64,000 bases of DNA from an uncultured Flavobacteriaceae bacterium (GTDB lineage: Bacteria > Bacteroidota > Bacteroidia > Flavobacteriales > Flavobacteriaceae): positions 186,001-250,000 of the forward strand of contig CAJIYJ010000007.1 in the NCBI GenBank assembly GCA_905181625.1, in the 5' to 3' direction. This document shows, one piece after another, positions 8,157 through 18,522 of this stretch. Within the stretch, counting starts at the first letter, position 1; each line of letters opens with the position of its first letter. The position numbers and the translations under genes were made by a program. The notes beneath the pieces were generated by a model. It was not told the DNA's origin. It saw only the letters and a list, made by a program, of their open reading frames with translations, and ran no database searches.

Positions 8157-9072
8157 AAACTTCAGCAATCATACACCTTACACTGCCTCCCCCACACTTT
8201 TCAATAATATCTACACTTGATGATATGATTTTGGAGTGCTTTTCTATTTTTTTAATTTGAATATAATCTAATGAATCATAAGCTGTTTGACTCATAACAA
8301 TAAAACTATCATTGTTTGTTTCTAATTCAATCATATTACCTGCAAATGAAGATAATTGATTTTCTGAAATTATAATGAGCTCCTTATTATCATCTTTTAA
8401 ACTTTGTACAACCTTATCTCTTTCTTGGTTATCGTCAATCGAATCAAGACATATTACAGCATATTTTCGGGCTAAACACATCATCACATTGGTATGGTAA
8501 ATTACCTGTCTTTTTAATTTGACTGTATGAAATGAATTAAAAACAATAGGCATAAACTTAAAATCATCACAAAACTCCTCAATTAAACTTTCATTTGTTC
8601 TTTCAGAAAGAGAACAATAAGCTTTTTTATTAATTCTATCTAAAACCATACTTCCTGTACCTTCTAGAAATAAGTTGCTGTTTTCTGCTTTACTGTAATC
8701 AAACACTTGATTAATTTCAATGTTACTTTTTTCTAAAAAAGCAATTACTCCGTCACTTCTTTCAAGCCTTCGATTATTTGCAAACATAGGAAATGTTGCT
8801 ATAATTTTATTTTCATGAAAACTAATCCAATTATTAGGAAAAATAGAGTCTGGAGTATCAAACTTCAAATCATCTTGGTATACTAAAACTTTTACACCTG
8901 ATAACTTTATTTTATCAACTAAGTCATCAAATTCAATTAGAGCTTGATTTAAAATAAAATCATTACTTATGTTTTTAACTTCAGATTGAAAAAAATTATT
9001 TTTTAGAGTTTCTTTATTTACTCTAAAGCTAGAAGGTCTTATCATTAAAACTGAATGTAAATTATAAATCAT
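8149..9072 (-). CDS. ctlX: Citrulline-utilisation hydrolase CtlX-type amidinotransferase-fold enzyme
   Basis: 307 residues of the guanidino-group-modifying (pentein) superfamily. The N-terminus VLMIRPSSFRVNKET matches the CtlX subfamily. Catalytic features: FPNNWISFHE near 98-107 (substrate carboxylate site), FLEGTGSMVLDR near 135-146 (acid/base region), FHTVKLKRQVIYHTNVMM near 181-198 with the catalytic His, and C300 in GGGSVRCM as nucleophile. Characterised relatives hydrolyse citrulline toward ornithine, linking to arginine breakdown. It sits 3 bp downstream of a second pentein-fold enzyme, so the two probably act in one arginine/guanidine pathway. The exact substrate is not provable from sequence. 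Confidence 0.8.
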   Translation of the reverse strand: MIYNLHSVLMIRPSSFRVNKETLKNNFFQSEVKNISNDFILNQALIEFDDLVDKIKLSGVKVLVYQDDLKFDTPDSIFPNNWISFHENKIIATFPMFANNRRLERSDGVIAFLEKSNIEINQVFDYSKAENSNLFLEGTGSMVLDRINKKAYCSLSERTNESLIEEFCDDFKFMPIVFNSFHTVKLKRQVIYHTNVMMCLARKYAVICLDSIDDNQERDKVVQSLKDDNKELIIISENQLSSFAGNMIELETNNDSFIVMSQTAYDSLDYIQIKKIEKHSKIISSSVDIIEKCGGGSVRCMIAEVFN

Positions 9073-9075
9073 GAT

Positions 9076-9984
9076 CTAATTTCTAACCAAAGGTAAAGAA
9101 GAACACCTAAATAATCCTTCTTGTTTAGATATTTCACTTAAATCTACTCTCTCTACTGTTAGACCTTTTTTTACTAGCCAATCATTAAGTCTTTTAAAAA
9201 CAGGTTGAGAAACAACAGTTCTAGAGTTTATAGAAAGGACGTTACTATTCATTTCATACATTTCCTTGTCTGAAATTTCAAAAATATTATCACTTCCAAA
9301 AAAAGAAACTAGCCATTTATAATCATCTTTATTCTCAAATGCTTGGGGGTAAATAATAGCTTTGTTTTTTCCTACAATTTGCAAACAACAATCTAAATGA
9401 AGAATATTTTCTAAAGGATTGTTTAGCGACTTATTTAGTTGGAATCCTTTTATTTTTTTATTTGGAAAAAAATCTTTAAAATACTCTAATGCATGACGAT
9501 TAGTTCTTGCAGTAATTAATTTAGAATAATCTTCTTTATTATAATATCCAATAAAAATATGATTATCGTGATAGAGCAAATCCCCTCCTTCAATGTGAAT
9601 GTATTCTGGCAAAATTATTATCTTTGCAGAAAATTTATCTAAGATTGATTCTATACCTTTAAATTCTTTAGCCCTATTAGGTAAAATATTAGATTTGAAG
9701 AAAAATTCATCTATAACAAAACCAATGTCACGTACAAAAATTTGATTACAGTCTTTAATTAAATCTGGTCTATAAACTTCAATTCCATACTTTACAAGTA
9801 CATTAGAAAAATTATCTAACTCTTTGATCATGTCTATTTCTAAAGGATAATTTCCGGAAATTAAATTTTCTATCGATTTAGGATCATATAAATCCTTTAA
9901 ATCTGGTATTCCACCTGAACTATTTGCTATACCTATAATAACAGATTTTAACTTTGATGTTTCGTCTTTTACCAAGAAGTTCAT
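9076..9984 (-). CDS. Arginine deiminase/DDAH-family amidinohydrolase
   Basis: 302 residues, second pentein-fold enzyme. Visible: DCNQIFVRDIGFVIDEFFF near 82-100 (Asp/Arg substrate contacts), ILPEYIHIEGGDLLYHD near 126-142 (Glu/Asp catalytic region), LHLDCCLQIVGKNKAIIYP near 196-214 with the catalytic His, and C294 in EGLFRCSSLPL as nucleophile. Known relatives hydrolyse arginine or N-methylated arginines, giving citrulline. Paired with ctlX 3 bp downstream this suggests arginine to citrulline to ornithine conversion, but the substrate is inferred. It lies 9 bp behind gltA on the same strand. Confidence 0.8.
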   Translation of the reverse strand: MNFLVKDETSKLKSVIIGIANSSGGIPDLKDLYDPKSIENLISGNYPLEIDMIKELDNFSNVLVKYGIEVYRPDLIKDCNQIFVRDIGFVIDEFFFKSNILPNRAKEFKGIESILDKFSAKIIILPEYIHIEGGDLLYHDNHIFIGYYNKEDYSKLITARTNRHALEYFKDFFPNKKIKGFQLNKSLNNPLENILHLDCCLQIVGKNKAIIYPQAFENKDDYKWLVSFFGSDNIFEISDKEMYEMNSNVLSINSRTVVSQPVFKRLNDWLVKKGLTVERVDLSEISKQEGLFRCSSLPLVRN

Positions 9985-9993
9985 AAATTAATT

Positions 9994-11277
9994 TTACCTT
10001 AAATCTAAGTCTAAAAAATCTCTGTACTTTTCGCCAATATAAATTTGTCTTGGTCTTCCAATTGGTTCTTTATTTTCTCTCATTTCTTTCCATTGAGCAA
10101 TCCATCCTGGAAGTCTCCCTAACGCAAACATTACCGTAAACATTTCGTTGGGAATTTCTAAAGCTTTATAAATTATTCCAGAGTAAAAATCTACATTAGG
10201 ATAAAGTTTTCTATCTACAAAATATGGATCTGCAAGAGCTTCTTTCTCCAAATCTTTAGCAATTTCTAATATAGGATCAGTTATTCCAAGTTCTTTTAAA
10301 ACTTCGTCAGCTGCTACTTTTATGATTTTAGCTCTTGGGTCAAAATTTTTATAAACTCTATGTCCAAAACCCATTAATCTAAATGAATCTGATTTATCTT
10401 TCGCTTTAGCCATGAATTTTTTAGTATCACCACCATCATTTTCAATTGCTTCTAACATTTCTATAACAGCTTGATTTGCACCACCATGTAACCTTCCCCA
10501 TAAAGCAGATATGCCAGCAGAAACAGAGGCAAATAAACCAGCATGAGATGAACCTACAATTCTAACGGTTGAAGTAGAACAGTTTTGTTCGTGATCGGCA
10601 TGTAAAATCAATAATTTATTAATAGCACTCACAATTGTATCGTTTTGGATATATTCTTTATTAGGACGCTTAAACATCATTTTGGTGATGTTCTCTACAT
10701 AGCCTAAAGAATAGTCTCCATAATCTAGAGGAAGACCTTTTGCTCTTCTATATACCCAAGCAACAATAATTGGTAACTTGGCCAAGATTTTAACTATAGC
10801 ATTATACATTTCCTCTTTAGACTCAAGATCTGAAACAGAGGGATTAAATGAAACTAATGCGCTAGTTAGTGAAGAAAGAACACCCATTGGGTGAGCAGAT
10901 TTCGGAAAACTTTCTAAAATTTTCTTTAAGTCTTCATCAACTATAGAATTTTCTTTGATATCAAATAAAAACTGATCTAGTTTTTCTTGATTAGGAAGGT
11001 TGCCAAATATTAATAAGTATGCAACTTCTAAAAAATCAGCTTTTTCAGCAAGGTCTTCTATCGAATAACCTCTGTACCTTAAAATTCCTTTTTCTCCATC
11101 AAGAAAGGTTATGGCGCTTTTACATGACCCAGTGTTTTTAAAGCCTGGATCTATTGTGATTACATTAGTTTTACCACGTAAAGAACTTATGTCAATGGCA
11201 ACTTCATCCTCAGATCCTTTTATACATTCAAATTCGTAATTTTGATTACCAACATTAAGATTTGCCTTATTGTTCAT
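9994..11277 (-). CDS. gltA: Citrate synthase
   Basis: 427 residues, type II (hexameric) citrate synthase, condensing acetyl-CoA with oxaloacetate at the entry to the TCA cycle. Motifs: LILHADHEQNCSTSTVR (catalytic His region), GRLHGGANQAVIEML (second catalytic His), GFGHRVYKNFDPRA, and DFYSGIIYKAL with the catalytic Asp. I chose the ATG at 11277 (MNNKANLNVG) because the frame upstream to 11349 would overlap the eno gene by 44 bp and has no conserved sequence. Transcribed with eno upstream (28-bp gap) and the two amidinohydrolase genes downstream. Confidence 0.96.
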   Translation of the reverse strand: MNNKANLNVGNQNYEFECIKGSEDEVAIDISSLRGKTNVITIDPGFKNTGSCKSAITFLDGEKGILRYRGYSIEDLAEKADFLEVAYLLIFGNLPNQEKLDQFLFDIKENSIVDEDLKKILESFPKSAHPMGVLSSLTSALVSFNPSVSDLESKEEMYNAIVKILAKLPIIVAWVYRRAKGLPLDYGDYSLGYVENITKMMFKRPNKEYIQNDTIVSAINKLLILHADHEQNCSTSTVRIVGSSHAGLFASVSAGISALWGRLHGGANQAVIEMLEAIENDGGDTKKFMAKAKDKSDSFRLMGFGHRVYKNFDPRAKIIKVAADEVLKELGITDPILEIAKDLEKEALADPYFVDRKLYPNVDFYSGIIYKALEIPNEMFTVMFALGRLPGWIAQWKEMRENKEPIGRPRQIYIGEKYRDFLDLDLR

Positions 11278-11305
11278 TTTATGTTTTAAAGTTAGAAAAA
11301 ATTGA

Positions 11306-12598
11306 TTAAATTTTAATATTAAAAGCCTTGTTTTTAGGAAAGTAAGCATTTTTTCCTAAACCCTCTTCTATTCTTAAAAGCTGATTATATTTTGCTATTC
11401 TATCACTTCTAGAAGCAGAACCAGTTTTAATTTGACCAGTTGAAAGCCCAACAGATAAATCTGCAATTGTATAATCTTCTGTTTCTCCAGAACGATGAGA
11501 CATTACGCTAGTAAATCCAGCTGTATGAGCCATATTAACAGCATCAATAGTTTCGGAAAGTGTGCCAATTTGATTTACTTTGATTAAAATAGAGTTACCA
11601 ATTTTATTTTCAATTCCTTTTGATAGTCTTTCAACATTTGTGACAAATAGATCATCTCCAACAAGCTGAACTTTATCACCACAAATTTCAGTTAAATATT
11701 TCCATCCATCCCAGTCATTTTCATCCATACCATCTTCAATAGAAATAATAGGAAATTGTTTAGCTAATTCAGAAAGGTACTCTGCCTGTTGTTTAGAATT
11801 TAGAACTTTTCCGTTTTTCCCTTCAAACTTTGAATAATCATACATACCGTCAACATAAAACTCAGAAGAGGCACAATCTAAAGCTATCATAACCTGATCA
11901 CCTGCCGAATAACCGGATTTTTCTATTGCTTGAATAATCGTGTTTAGTGCGTCTTCAGTCCCATCAAGTTTTGGAGCAAAACCTCCTTCATCACCAACAG
12001 ATGTAGACAGCCCTCTTTCAGATAAAATCTTTTTAAGATTATGAAAAATTTCAGTACCAATTTGCATAGCATGAGTAAAAGATCCTGCCATAACGGGCAT
12101 AATCATAAACTCTTGAAAGGCTATTGGAGCATCAGAATGAGAACCTCCATTTATGATATTCATCATTGGAACTGGAAGAGTTCGGCCTTTTCCTTCTGAA
12201 ATATAAGAATAAAGCGGAACACCTTTTTCTTTACTAGCTGCTTTAGCAACAGCTAAAGAAACTCCTAAAATAGCATTAGCACCTAATTTTGCTTTATTAG
12301 GAGTACCATCGGCTTTAATCATTAAGTCATCTATAACCTTTTGATCATAAACAGAGTGGCCAATAATTTCTTTAGAAATAATATTGTTTACATTTGATAC
12401 AGCGCTTAAAACACCTTTACCCATATAACTTGAACCTCCATCTCTAAGTTCAACTGCTTCGTGTTCTCCAGTTGAAGCTCCTGAGGGAACGGCTGCTCTT
12501 CCAAGAAATCCATTTTCAGTTAAAACATCTACTTCAACAGTAGGATTTCCTCTAGAATCAAAAATTTGTCTAGCGTGGATATTTGTGATTTTACTCAT
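11306..12598 (-). CDS. eno: Enolase (phosphopyruvate hydratase)
   Basis: 430 residues, converting 2-phosphoglycerate to phosphoenolpyruvate. Conserved blocks: [19 protein letters not shown] near 7-25, [15 protein letters not shown] near 39-53, [10 protein letters not shown] near 203-212, metal ligands in [10 protein letters not shown] near 243-252 and [11 protein letters not shown] near 285-295, DDLFVTN near 313-319, and the signature [14 protein letters not shown] near 334-347 with SHRSGETED near 366-374. Full length. It lies between carA and gltA on the same strand with 2-bp and 28-bp spacings, so co-transcription is likely. Confidence 0.98.
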   Translation of the reverse strand: MSKITNIHARQIFDSRGNPTVEVDVLTENGFLGRAAVPSGASTGEHEAVELRDGGSSYMGKGVLSAVSNVNNIISKEIIGHSVYDQKVIDDLMIKADGTPNKAKLGANAILGVSLAVAKAASKEKGVPLYSYISEGKGRTLPVPMMNIINGGSHSDAPIAFQEFMIMPVMAGSFTHAMQIGTEIFHNLKKILSERGLSTSVGDEGGFAPKLDGTEDALNTIIQAIEKSGYSAGDQVMIALDCASSEFYVDGMYDYSKFEGKNGKVLNSKQQAEYLSELAKQFPIISIEDGMDENDWDGWKYLTEICGDKVQLVGDDLFVTNVERLSKGIENKIGNSILIKVNQIGTLSETIDAVNMAHTAGFTSVMSHRSGETEDYTIADLSVGLSTGQIKTGSASRSDRIAKYNQLLRIEEGLGKNAYFPKNKAFNIKI

Positions 12599-12600
12599 AT

Positions 12601-13710
12601 TTATTTATTAGATTTAATAAGTTCCAAAAATTGGTCAAAAAGATAATTTGAGTCATGAGGACCAGGACTTGCTTCTGGGTGATATTGAACAGAGAAGCAA
12701 TTATTATTAATTACTTTAATCCCTGCGATAGTATTATCGTTTAAATGAACATGAGTTATTTCAATATCATCATTTAATTCTGCTTCTTCTCTATTTATAG
12801 CAAAACCATGGTTTTGAGAAGTTATTTCTCCTTTACCAGTGACTAAGTTTAAAATTGGATGATTAATTCCTCGATGACCATTATGCATTTTATAAGTTGA
12901 TATACCATTAGCTAAGGCAATTACTTGATGTCCTAAACATATTCCAAAAAGAGGTGCTTTATTTTTTAAAATATTTTTAGCTATTTCAATAGCATTTTTT
13001 AACGGCTCTGGATCACCAGGGCCATTCGAAATAAAATATCCGTCTGGCTTCCAATCACTCATTTCTTTAAAAGTAGAGCTACAAGGGAAAACCTTAATAT
13101 AAGCTTCTCTTTTTGATAAATTTTTTAAAATATTTTTTTTAATACCTAAATCTAAAACAGCAATTTTAATCTTAGAATTAGGATCACCATGAAAAAATGG
13201 TTCTTTAGCAGAAACTTTAGAAGCTAAATCCAAACCTTCCATAGAAGGTGTGTTTTTGAGATTTTTTTTCAGTTGATCAATTGAATCAACATCTGTAGAT
13301 ATCACAGCATTCATAGCGCCGTTATCTCTAATATAAGATACAAGAGCTCTTGTGTCAACATCAGAAATCGCAACAACATTATGCTTAAAGAAAAAATTCT
13401 GTAAAGAGTCGTCAGCTCTGAGCCTTGAATAAAGATTGTTAAAATTTTTACAAATCAAGCCTGCTATTTTAGGGCTGTTTGACTCAACTTCATCATCATT
13501 AACTCCATAATTACCAATATGAGCATTTGTAGTAACCATTAATTGACCAAAATAAGAAGGGTCTGTAAAAATTTCTTGATAACCAGTCATTCCAGTATTA
13601 AAACAAAGCTCACCATAAGCTTCACCTTTAACTCCTAATGATTTGCCAAAAAAAACAGTACCGTCTTGCAAAAGAATAAGCGCCTTGTTTCGATTAGAAT
13701 ATTCGTTCAT
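12601..13710 (-). CDS. carA: Carbamoyl-phosphate synthase small subunit
   Basis: 369 residues. CarA is the glutaminase subunit that passes ammonia to CarB for carbamoyl phosphate (pyrimidines and arginine). N-terminal CarA domain ([23 protein letters not shown]... [17 protein letters not shown], residues 11-52) and a C-terminal class I amidotransferase domain with nucleophile Cys in [16 protein letters not shown] near 253-268 and the His/Glu pair in [14 protein letters not shown] near 343-356. carB is not in the window. It starts 19 bp past the T-run of the intrinsic terminator of the ribosomal operon, and a -7-like box sits almost on its start codon. Confidence 0.97.
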   Translation of the reverse strand: MNEYSNRNKALILLQDGTVFFGKSLGVKGEAYGELCFNTGMTGYQEIFTDPSYFGQLMVTTNAHIGNYGVNDDEVESNSPKIAGLICKNFNNLYSRLRADDSLQNFFFKHNVVAISDVDTRALVSYIRDNGAMNAVISTDVDSIDQLKKNLKNTPSMEGLDLASKVSAKEPFFHGDPNSKIKIAVLDLGIKKNILKNLSKREAYIKVFPCSSTFKEMSDWKPDGYFISNGPGDPEPLKNAIEIAKNILKNKAPLFGICLGHQVIALANGISTYKMHNGHRGINHPILNLVTGKGEITSQNHGFAINREEAELNDDIEITHVHLNDNTIAGIKVINNNCFSVQYHPEASPGPHDSNYLFDQFLELIKSNK

Positions 13711-13717
13711 TTTATTT

Positions 13718-13725
13718 CAAAAATA
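13718..13725 (-). promoter_or_regulatory. -7 promoter box before carA, possibly leaderless
   Basis: TATTTTTG on the minus strand lies between the rplQ terminator and the carA ATG, 7 nt before it. It matches TAnnTTTG exactly. A separate promoter is needed here if the terminator works. No TTG at -33. Confidence 0.4.
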
Positions 13726-13728
13726 ATA

Positions 13729-13760
13729 CAAAAAAAAGGATAAACATTAAGTTTACCCTT
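13729..13760 (-). terminator. Intrinsic terminator of the ribosomal protein operon
   Basis: On the minus strand: AAGGGTAAAC, loop TTAAT, GTTTATCCTT (10-bp stem with one G-U pair), then a run of T. It lies 47 bp after the rplQ stop and separates the 17-kb ribosomal block from carA-eno-gltA. Confidence 0.85.
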
Positions 13761-13806
13761 TGAATTGATGAAATTTATAAAAAATTTAATATATCGATGA
13801 ATCTGA

Positions 13807-14364
13807 TTACTTTTCCTCAATATTTGAAGAATTAGATTCTTTATTTTCAATATTAGATGCATCAGAAGAGTTAGTTTCTTCAACAACAGGTGTTTCTTCA
13901 ACTACGGGAGTTTCTTCAATTACTGCATCTTCAATTACAGAAGATGACTTAGATTTACTTCTTCTTCTTTTCTTCTTAGAAGAATCAGTATTGGAATTAT
14001 AAATAGTGTTATAATCAACTAACTCAATCATAGCCATACTAGCATTATCGCCTAACCTATTTCCTAACTTAATTACTCTAGTATAACCACCTGGCCTATC
14101 TCCAATTTTGACAGAAACATCTCTGAATAATTCTGTAACAGCATACTTGTCTTTTAAATAACTAAAAACAATTCTTCTGTTATGAGTAGAGTCAGTTTTA
14201 GATTTAGTGATTAATGGTTCGATATATCTCTTTAAAGCCTTAGCTTTTGCTACAGTTGTATTAATAGACTTGTGCTCAATTAAAGAACAAGCCATGTTTG
14301 CCAACATATAGCTTCTATGCGCTGTTTTTCTACCTAAATGCGCTATTTTTTTTCCGTGTCTCAT
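13807..14364 (-). CDS. rplQ: 50S ribosomal protein L17 with acidic repeat tail
   Basis: 185 residues. Residues 1-118 are a standard L17 ([17 protein letters not shown], near the exit tunnel base of the 50S subunit). Residues about 125-185 are an extension: a basic patch ([10 protein letters not shown]), then Glu/Val-rich repeats ([17 protein letters not shown]) and a Ser/Asn/Glu tail. Bacteroidota L17 proteins often carry such tails; role unknown. It is the last gene before the intrinsic terminator. Confidence 0.97.
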   Translation of the reverse strand: MRHGKKIAHLGRKTAHRSYMLANMACSLIEHKSINTTVAKAKALKRYIEPLITKSKTDSTHNRRIVFSYLKDKYAVTELFRDVSVKIGDRPGGYTRVIKLGNRLGDNASMAMIELVDYNTIYNSNTDSSKKKRRRSKSKSSSVIEDAVIEETPVVEETPVVEETNSSDASNIENKESNSSNIEEK

Positions 14365-14373
14365 GTTTATAAA

Positions 14374-15366
14374 TTAATCTTTATCTAATTTATATTTAGA
14401 TAAATCCATACCAAAATTTAATCCTTTAACGATAACTAACTCTTCAAGTTCAGTTAAAGATTTTTTTCCAAAATTTCTAAATTTCATTAAATCACTCTTG
14501 TTAAAAGAAACTAAATCACCTAAAGTATCAACTTCAGCAGCCTTTAAACAATTTAAAGCTCTAACAGAAAGGTCCATATCAATAAGACGAGTCTTCAAAA
14601 GCTGTCTCATGTGTAATGATTCTTCATCGTAAGTTTCAGTTTGAGCAATCTCATCAGCTTCTAAAGTTATTCTCTCATCAGAGAATAACATGAAGTGATG
14701 AATTAAAGTTTTAGCTCCTTCAGTTAATGCATCTTTTGGATGAATAGAACCATCTGTAACAATTTCGAAAATTAACTTTTCATAATCAGTTTTTTGTTCA
14801 ACTCTAAAGTTCTCGATTGTATACTTAACATTTTTGATTGGTGTAAAAATTGAATCTATAAAAATTGTTCCAATTGGCGCACCAGCTTTTTTGTTTTCTT
14901 CAGCAGGAACATAACCTCTACCTTTTTCGATAGTTAATTCCATATTAAGGCTAACATTTTTCTCTAAATTACATATAACTAAATCTGGGTTTAAAACCTG
15001 AAACCCTGATATGAATTTTTGTAAATCACCTGCTAGAATTTGTTCTTGACCAAGAATAGATACTGAAATGTTTTCACTATCAACAGAATCAATTTGTCTT
15101 TTAAGACAAACTTGTTTCAGATTTAAAACAATTTCTGTTACGTCTTCTACTATCCCAGTAAGAGATGAAAATTCATGTTCTACACTGTCTATTTTTACAG
15201 ACGTGAAAGCAAAACCTTCTAAAGATGATAATAAAACTCTTCTTAGAGCATTTCCTACAGTTAAGCCATATCCAGGCTCAAGAGGTCTAAATTCAAACTT
15301 ACCTTCGAATTCAGAAGAATCAATCATTATTACTTTATCTGGTTTTTGAAAATTAAATACTGCCAT
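14374..15366 (-). CDS. rpoA: DNA-directed RNA polymerase alpha subunit
   Basis: 330 residues. N-terminal assembly domain (1-235; [20 protein letters not shown] near 33-52, the dimerisation and beta/beta' contact) and C-terminal domain (about 255-320; [23 protein letters not shown], with [11 protein letters not shown]) that contacts UP elements and activators. Full length. Located between rpsD and rplQ, the usual alpha-operon place. Confidence 0.98.
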   Translation of the reverse strand: MAVFNFQKPDKVIMIDSSEFEGKFEFRPLEPGYGLTVGNALRRVLLSSLEGFAFTSVKIDSVEHEFSSLTGIVEDVTEIVLNLKQVCLKRQIDSVDSENISVSILGQEQILAGDLQKFISGFQVLNPDLVICNLEKNVSLNMELTIEKGRGYVPAEENKKAGAPIGTIFIDSIFTPIKNVKYTIENFRVEQKTDYEKLIFEIVTDGSIHPKDALTEGAKTLIHHFMLFSDERITLEADEIAQTETYDEESLHMRQLLKTRLIDMDLSVRALNCLKAAEVDTLGDLVSFNKSDLMKFRNFGKKSLTELEELVIVKGLNFGMDLSKYKLDKD

Positions 15367-15381
15367 AATTACTATGTGTTT

Positions 15382-15987
15382 TTATTTCGAATATAATTCG
15401 ACGATTAATTGTTCTTTAATATTTTCTGGGATGTTTTCTCTTTCTGGAATAGATACAAATACACCTTCCATTCTGTCACTGTTCCACGACATCCATTCAA
15501 AAACAGTAGAACTATTAGATAGAGAACTCTCTATTGATGAAATAGTCTTAGATTTTTCACGTACACCTATTACTTCACCTGCTTTCATAAGCCTTGATGG
15601 AATATTGCACAACTCACCATTTACAGTAATATGCCTATGACTAACTAATTGTCTTGCAGCACTTCTTGATGATGCTACACCTAACCTATAAACGATATTG
15701 TCTAAACGAGATTCACACAACTGAAGTAAAACCTCACCAGTAACACCTTTACTTTGATTAGCTTTTTTGAAAAGATTTCTAAATTGACGTTCAAGAATAC
15801 CATAAGTATACTTAGCTTTTTGCTTTTCCATAAGTTGGATAGCATATTCAGATTTTTTCCCTCTTCTTCTATTATTTCCATGCTGTCCAGGGGGATAATT
15901 TTTCTTTTCAAAAGATTTATCTTCTCCGAAGATTGCTTCACCAAATTTTCTTGCTATTTTGGTTTTAGGACCGGTATATCTTGCCAT
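15382..15987 (-). CDS. rpsD: 30S ribosomal protein S4
   Basis: 201 residues. Starts [17 protein letters not shown] with no N-terminal zinc cysteines, so it is the zinc-free form. [11 protein letters not shown] near 32-42 and the S4 RNA-binding domain ([33 protein letters not shown], about 91-123). S4 starts 30S assembly on the 16S 5' domain. It is followed by rpoA 15 bp downstream and preceded by rpsK with a 69-bp gap, the largest gap in the alpha part of the block. Confidence 0.98.
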   Translation of the reverse strand: MARYTGPKTKIARKFGEAIFGEDKSFEKKNYPPGQHGNNRRRGKKSEYAIQLMEKQKAKYTYGILERQFRNLFKKANQSKGVTGEVLLQLCESRLDNIVYRLGVASSRSAARQLVSHRHITVNGELCNIPSRLMKAGEVIGVREKSKTISSIESSLSNSSTVFEWMSWNSDRMEGVFVSIPERENIPENIKEQLIVELYSK

Positions 15988-16056
15988 AATTATTGTTTTT
16001 TTAAATTTTTGTGAATTAAGGTCTGTCCTTCGACAAAAATTATATTTATATTTTGT

Positions 16057-16440
16057 TTAAACTCTTCTTCTTTTTGGTGGTCTACATCCGTTATGTGGCA
16101 TAGGAGAAACGTCAAAAATTTCAGTAACCTCTATCCCATTATTATGGATAGTTCTTATTGCTGACTCTCTTCCATTACCAGGACCTTTCACATAAACCTT
16201 TGCTTTACGCATTCCTGCCTCATGTGCAACTTTCACGGCTTCTTCAGCTGCTAGTTGAGCAGCATAAGGTGTGTTTTTTTTAGACCCTCTAAATCCCATT
16301 TTCCCTGCTGATGACCAGGATATTACTTCACCTTTTTTATTAGTTAGTGAAATAATAATGTTATTAAATGAAGCATTTATATGAACTTCACCATAAGAAT
16401 CAATAAGTACTTTTCTTTTTTTAGATACTGCTTTAGCCAT
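16057..16440 (-). CDS. rpsK: 30S ribosomal protein S11
   Basis: 127 residues. Conserved [43 protein letters not shown] (about 20-62) and the C-terminal [16 protein letters not shown]11 lies in the 30S platform next to the mRNA exit. Upstream neighbour rpsM ends 8 bp away, as in other bacterial alpha operons. Confidence 0.98.
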   Translation of the reverse strand: MAKAVSKKRKVLIDSYGEVHINASFNNIIISLTNKKGEVISWSSAGKMGFRGSKKNTPYAAQLAAEEAVKVAHEAGMRKAKVYVKGPGNGRESAIRTIHNNGIEVTEIFDVSPMPHNGCRPPKRRRV

Positions 16441-16448
16441 ACTATATG

Positions 16449-16823
16449 TTATTTAGTTACTTTTTTCTTGTTAGCAACAGTTTTTCTTTTTCCTTTTCTA
16501 GTTCTAGAATTATTTTTAGTTCTCTGACCTCTTAACGGCAATCCAGATCTATGTCTGATTCCTCTGTAGCAACCAATATCCATCAATCTTTTGATGTTTA
16601 TTTGGTTTTCAGATCTTAGCTCACCTTCTATCTTAAAACTACCTACAGCTTCTCTAACACTAGCTGTGTCTTCATCGTTCCAGTCAGAAACTTTTTTATC
16701 TTCACTAACCTTAGCTAGTTCCAATATTTTTTTTGCGCGAGTTCTACCTATTCCGAAGATATAGGTTAAAGCGATTACTCCTCTTTTTTGTTTAGGTATA
16801 TCTACCCCTGAAATTCTTGCCAT
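16449..16823 (-). CDS. rpsM: 30S ribosomal protein S13
   Basis: 124 residues. [34 protein letters not shown] at the start (helix-two-turn-helix) and [28 protein letters not shown] (about 83-110), with a basic tail (KKKVTK) that contacts P-site tRNA and bridge B1 of the 50S subunit. Standard length. It follows rpmJ by 3 bp. Confidence 0.98.
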   Translation of the reverse strand: MARISGVDIPKQKRGVIALTYIFGIGRTRAKKILELAKVSEDKKVSDWNDEDTASVREAVGSFKIEGELRSENQINIKRLMDIGCYRGIRHRSGLPLRGQRTKNNSRTRKGKRKTVANKKKVTK

Positions 16824-16826
16824 AAT

Positions 16827-16943
16827 TTATCCTTGTCTTTGTTTGAATCTAGGATTCTTTTTGTTAATTACATAAAGAGTTCCCTTTCGTCGTACTATCT
16901 TACATTCGGGACTTCTTTTCTTTACTGATGCTCTAACTTTCAT
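16827..16943 (-). CDS. rpmJ: 50S ribosomal protein L36 (cysteine-poor form)
   Basis: A 38-residue protein starting [20 protein letters not shown] and ending NPRFKQRQG, found between infA and rpsM where rpmJ is expected. Only C14 remains of the four zinc ligands of the C+ form, so this is the zinc-independent L36 common in Bacteroidota. The ATG at 16943 gives the exact family length. Confidence 0.95.
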   Translation of the reverse strand: MKVRASVKKRSPECKIVRRKGTLYVINKKNPRFKQRQG

Positions 16944-16947
16944 AATT

Positions 16948-17163
16948 TTAATATCTATAAGTTATCCTTGCTTTAGTTAAATCATATGGACTCATTTCCA
17001 GTTTAACTTTATCACCAGGAAGTAATTTAATATAATGCATTCTCATTTTACCTGAAATATGAGCAGTTACAACATGACCATTTTGAAGTTCTATTCTAAA
17101 CATTGCGTTAGAAAGAGCTTCTATTATAGTACCGTCTTGTTCTATAGCTGCTTGTTTGGCCAT
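16948..17163 (-). CDS. infA: Translation initiation factor IF-1
   Basis: 71 residues, a single S1/OB-fold domain: [29 protein letters not shown] and [21 protein letters not shown]-1 binds the 30S A-site during initiation. It is 1 bp from the secY stop and 4 bp from the rpmJ start, as in the classical spc-alpha junction. Confidence 0.98.
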   Translation of the reverse strand: MAKQAAIEQDGTIIEALSNAMFRIELQNGHVVTAHISGKMRMHYIKLLPGDKVKLEMSPYDLTKARITYRY

Positions 17164-17164
17164 A

Positions 17165-18514
17165 TTACGCTAATTTTCTTTTTTTACCAGATTTCATTAA
17201 ACCATCATAATGTCTGTTTAATAAATAGGCGTTAATTTGTTGTATTGTATCAATTGCTACTCCTACCATAATTAATAGTGAAGTTCCCCCATAAAATAAT
17301 GCCCAACCTTGTTGCATACCTACAATTTGAACTATAACAGCAGGTAAAACAGAAAGTGCAGCTAAAAACAAAGAACCAGGAAAAGTTATTAAAGACATAA
17401 TTTTATCTAAAAACTCTGCAGTTTCTCCACCAGGTCTAATCCCTGGAACAAAACCTCCACTTCTTTTTAAATCATCTGACATTTTATTAGTTGGAACAGT
17501 AATGGCTGTATAAAAATAAGTAAACACAATTATTAAAAATCCAAATAATATATTGTACCAAAGTCCAAACATATCTGAAAAAGAGGCTTGCATCCATTGA
17601 CCAATATTTGAATCACTACCCATTAGCTGTCCTAAATACGCCGGAGCAAACATAATTGCTTGAGCAAAAATAATTGGCATAACACCAGAAGCATTTAATC
17701 TTAAAGGAATATATTGTCTTGTACCAGCTTGATTTTTATCAAAACCACCTGAAGCAGTTCTTCTAGCATATTGAACTGGAATTTGTCTAACGGCAAGTAC
17801 TAATAAGACACATAGTCCAATAACAACCACCCAAATAACTAATTCAATTAATATTAGAATCAATCCTCCATTACTTTCCGTAACTCTAGACGCAAATTCT
17901 TGAGCAAAAGATCCAGGTAAAGAAGCTATAATACCTACAGTAATTAATAAAGAAATACCATTTCCAATTCCTCTATCTGTAATTTTCTCACCTAACCACA
18001 TAGCGAAAACACAACCCGTTACTAAAATTATCACGGATGGAGCTATAAAACCAAAGCCTTTTCCCATTATAAAGGCACTATCAGGAACTCCTAAAGCACC
18101 TAAACTATATAAATAAGCAGGAGCTTGAACTATACATATAAGAATAGTTAACCATCTAGTTATTTGATTAATTGTTTTTCTCCCACTTTCACCTTCCTTC
18201 TGTAATTTTTGCAAATATGGTATAGCAATACCCATTAATTGAACAACAATTGAAGCGGAAATATATGGCATTATACCTAGCGCAAAAACAGAGGCATTAG
18301 CAAAAGCTCCACCTGTAAATGCATTTAAAATTCCCAAAAGACCTCCACCTTGAGTTCTATTAGATAGTTCAGCTAATTGAACAGAATCAATACCTGGAAG
18401 AACAACTTGTGCTCCTAATCGATAAATAGCAAGAAAAAATAAAGTAAGAAAAATTCTATTCCTTAACTCCTCAATCTTCCAAATATTTTTTAATGTTTCT
18501 ATAAAATTAGACAT
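17165..18514 (-). CDS. secY: Preprotein translocase subunit SecY
   Basis: 449 residues with ten predicted transmembrane segments and the conserved N-terminal helix ([27 protein letters not shown], 17-43), [15 protein letters not shown] near 79-93, and the cytoplasmic loop [12 protein letters not shown]-type block ([21 protein letters not shown]) near 349-369. It forms the channel for exported and membrane proteins in the inner membrane and works with Ffh, also in this window. It follows rplO by 8 bp. Confidence 0.98.
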   Translation of the reverse strand: MSNFIETLKNIWKIEELRNRIFLTLFFLAIYRLGAQVVLPGIDSVQLAELSNRTQGGGLLGILNAFTGGAFANASVFALGIMPYISASIVVQLMGIAIPYLQKLQKEGESGRKTINQITRWLTILICIVQAPAYLYSLGALGVPDSAFIMGKGFGFIAPSVIILVTGCVFAMWLGEKITDRGIGNGISLLITVGIIASLPGSFAQEFASRVTESNGGLILILIELVIWVVVIGLCVLLVLAVRQIPVQYARRTASGGFDKNQAGTRQYIPLRLNASGVMPIIFAQAIMFAPAYLGQLMGSDSNIGQWMQASFSDMFGLWYNILFGFLIIVFTYFYTAITVPTNKMSDDLKRSGGFVPGIRPGGETAEFLDKIMSLITFPGSLFLAALSVLPAVIVQIVGMQQGWALFYGGTSLLIMVGVAIDTIQQINAYLLNRHYDGLMKSGKKRKLA

Positions 18515-18522
18515 ACTACTTT

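Noticed and set aside
11278-11349. Longer N-terminus for citrate synthase
   Set aside because: It overlaps the coding end of eno and its residues do not resemble any citrate synthase start.
13707-13901. 64-aa minus-strand frame overlapping the rplQ end
   Set aside because: It runs through the rplQ terminator and the repeat tail in another frame; composition is Leu/Ile-rich noise.
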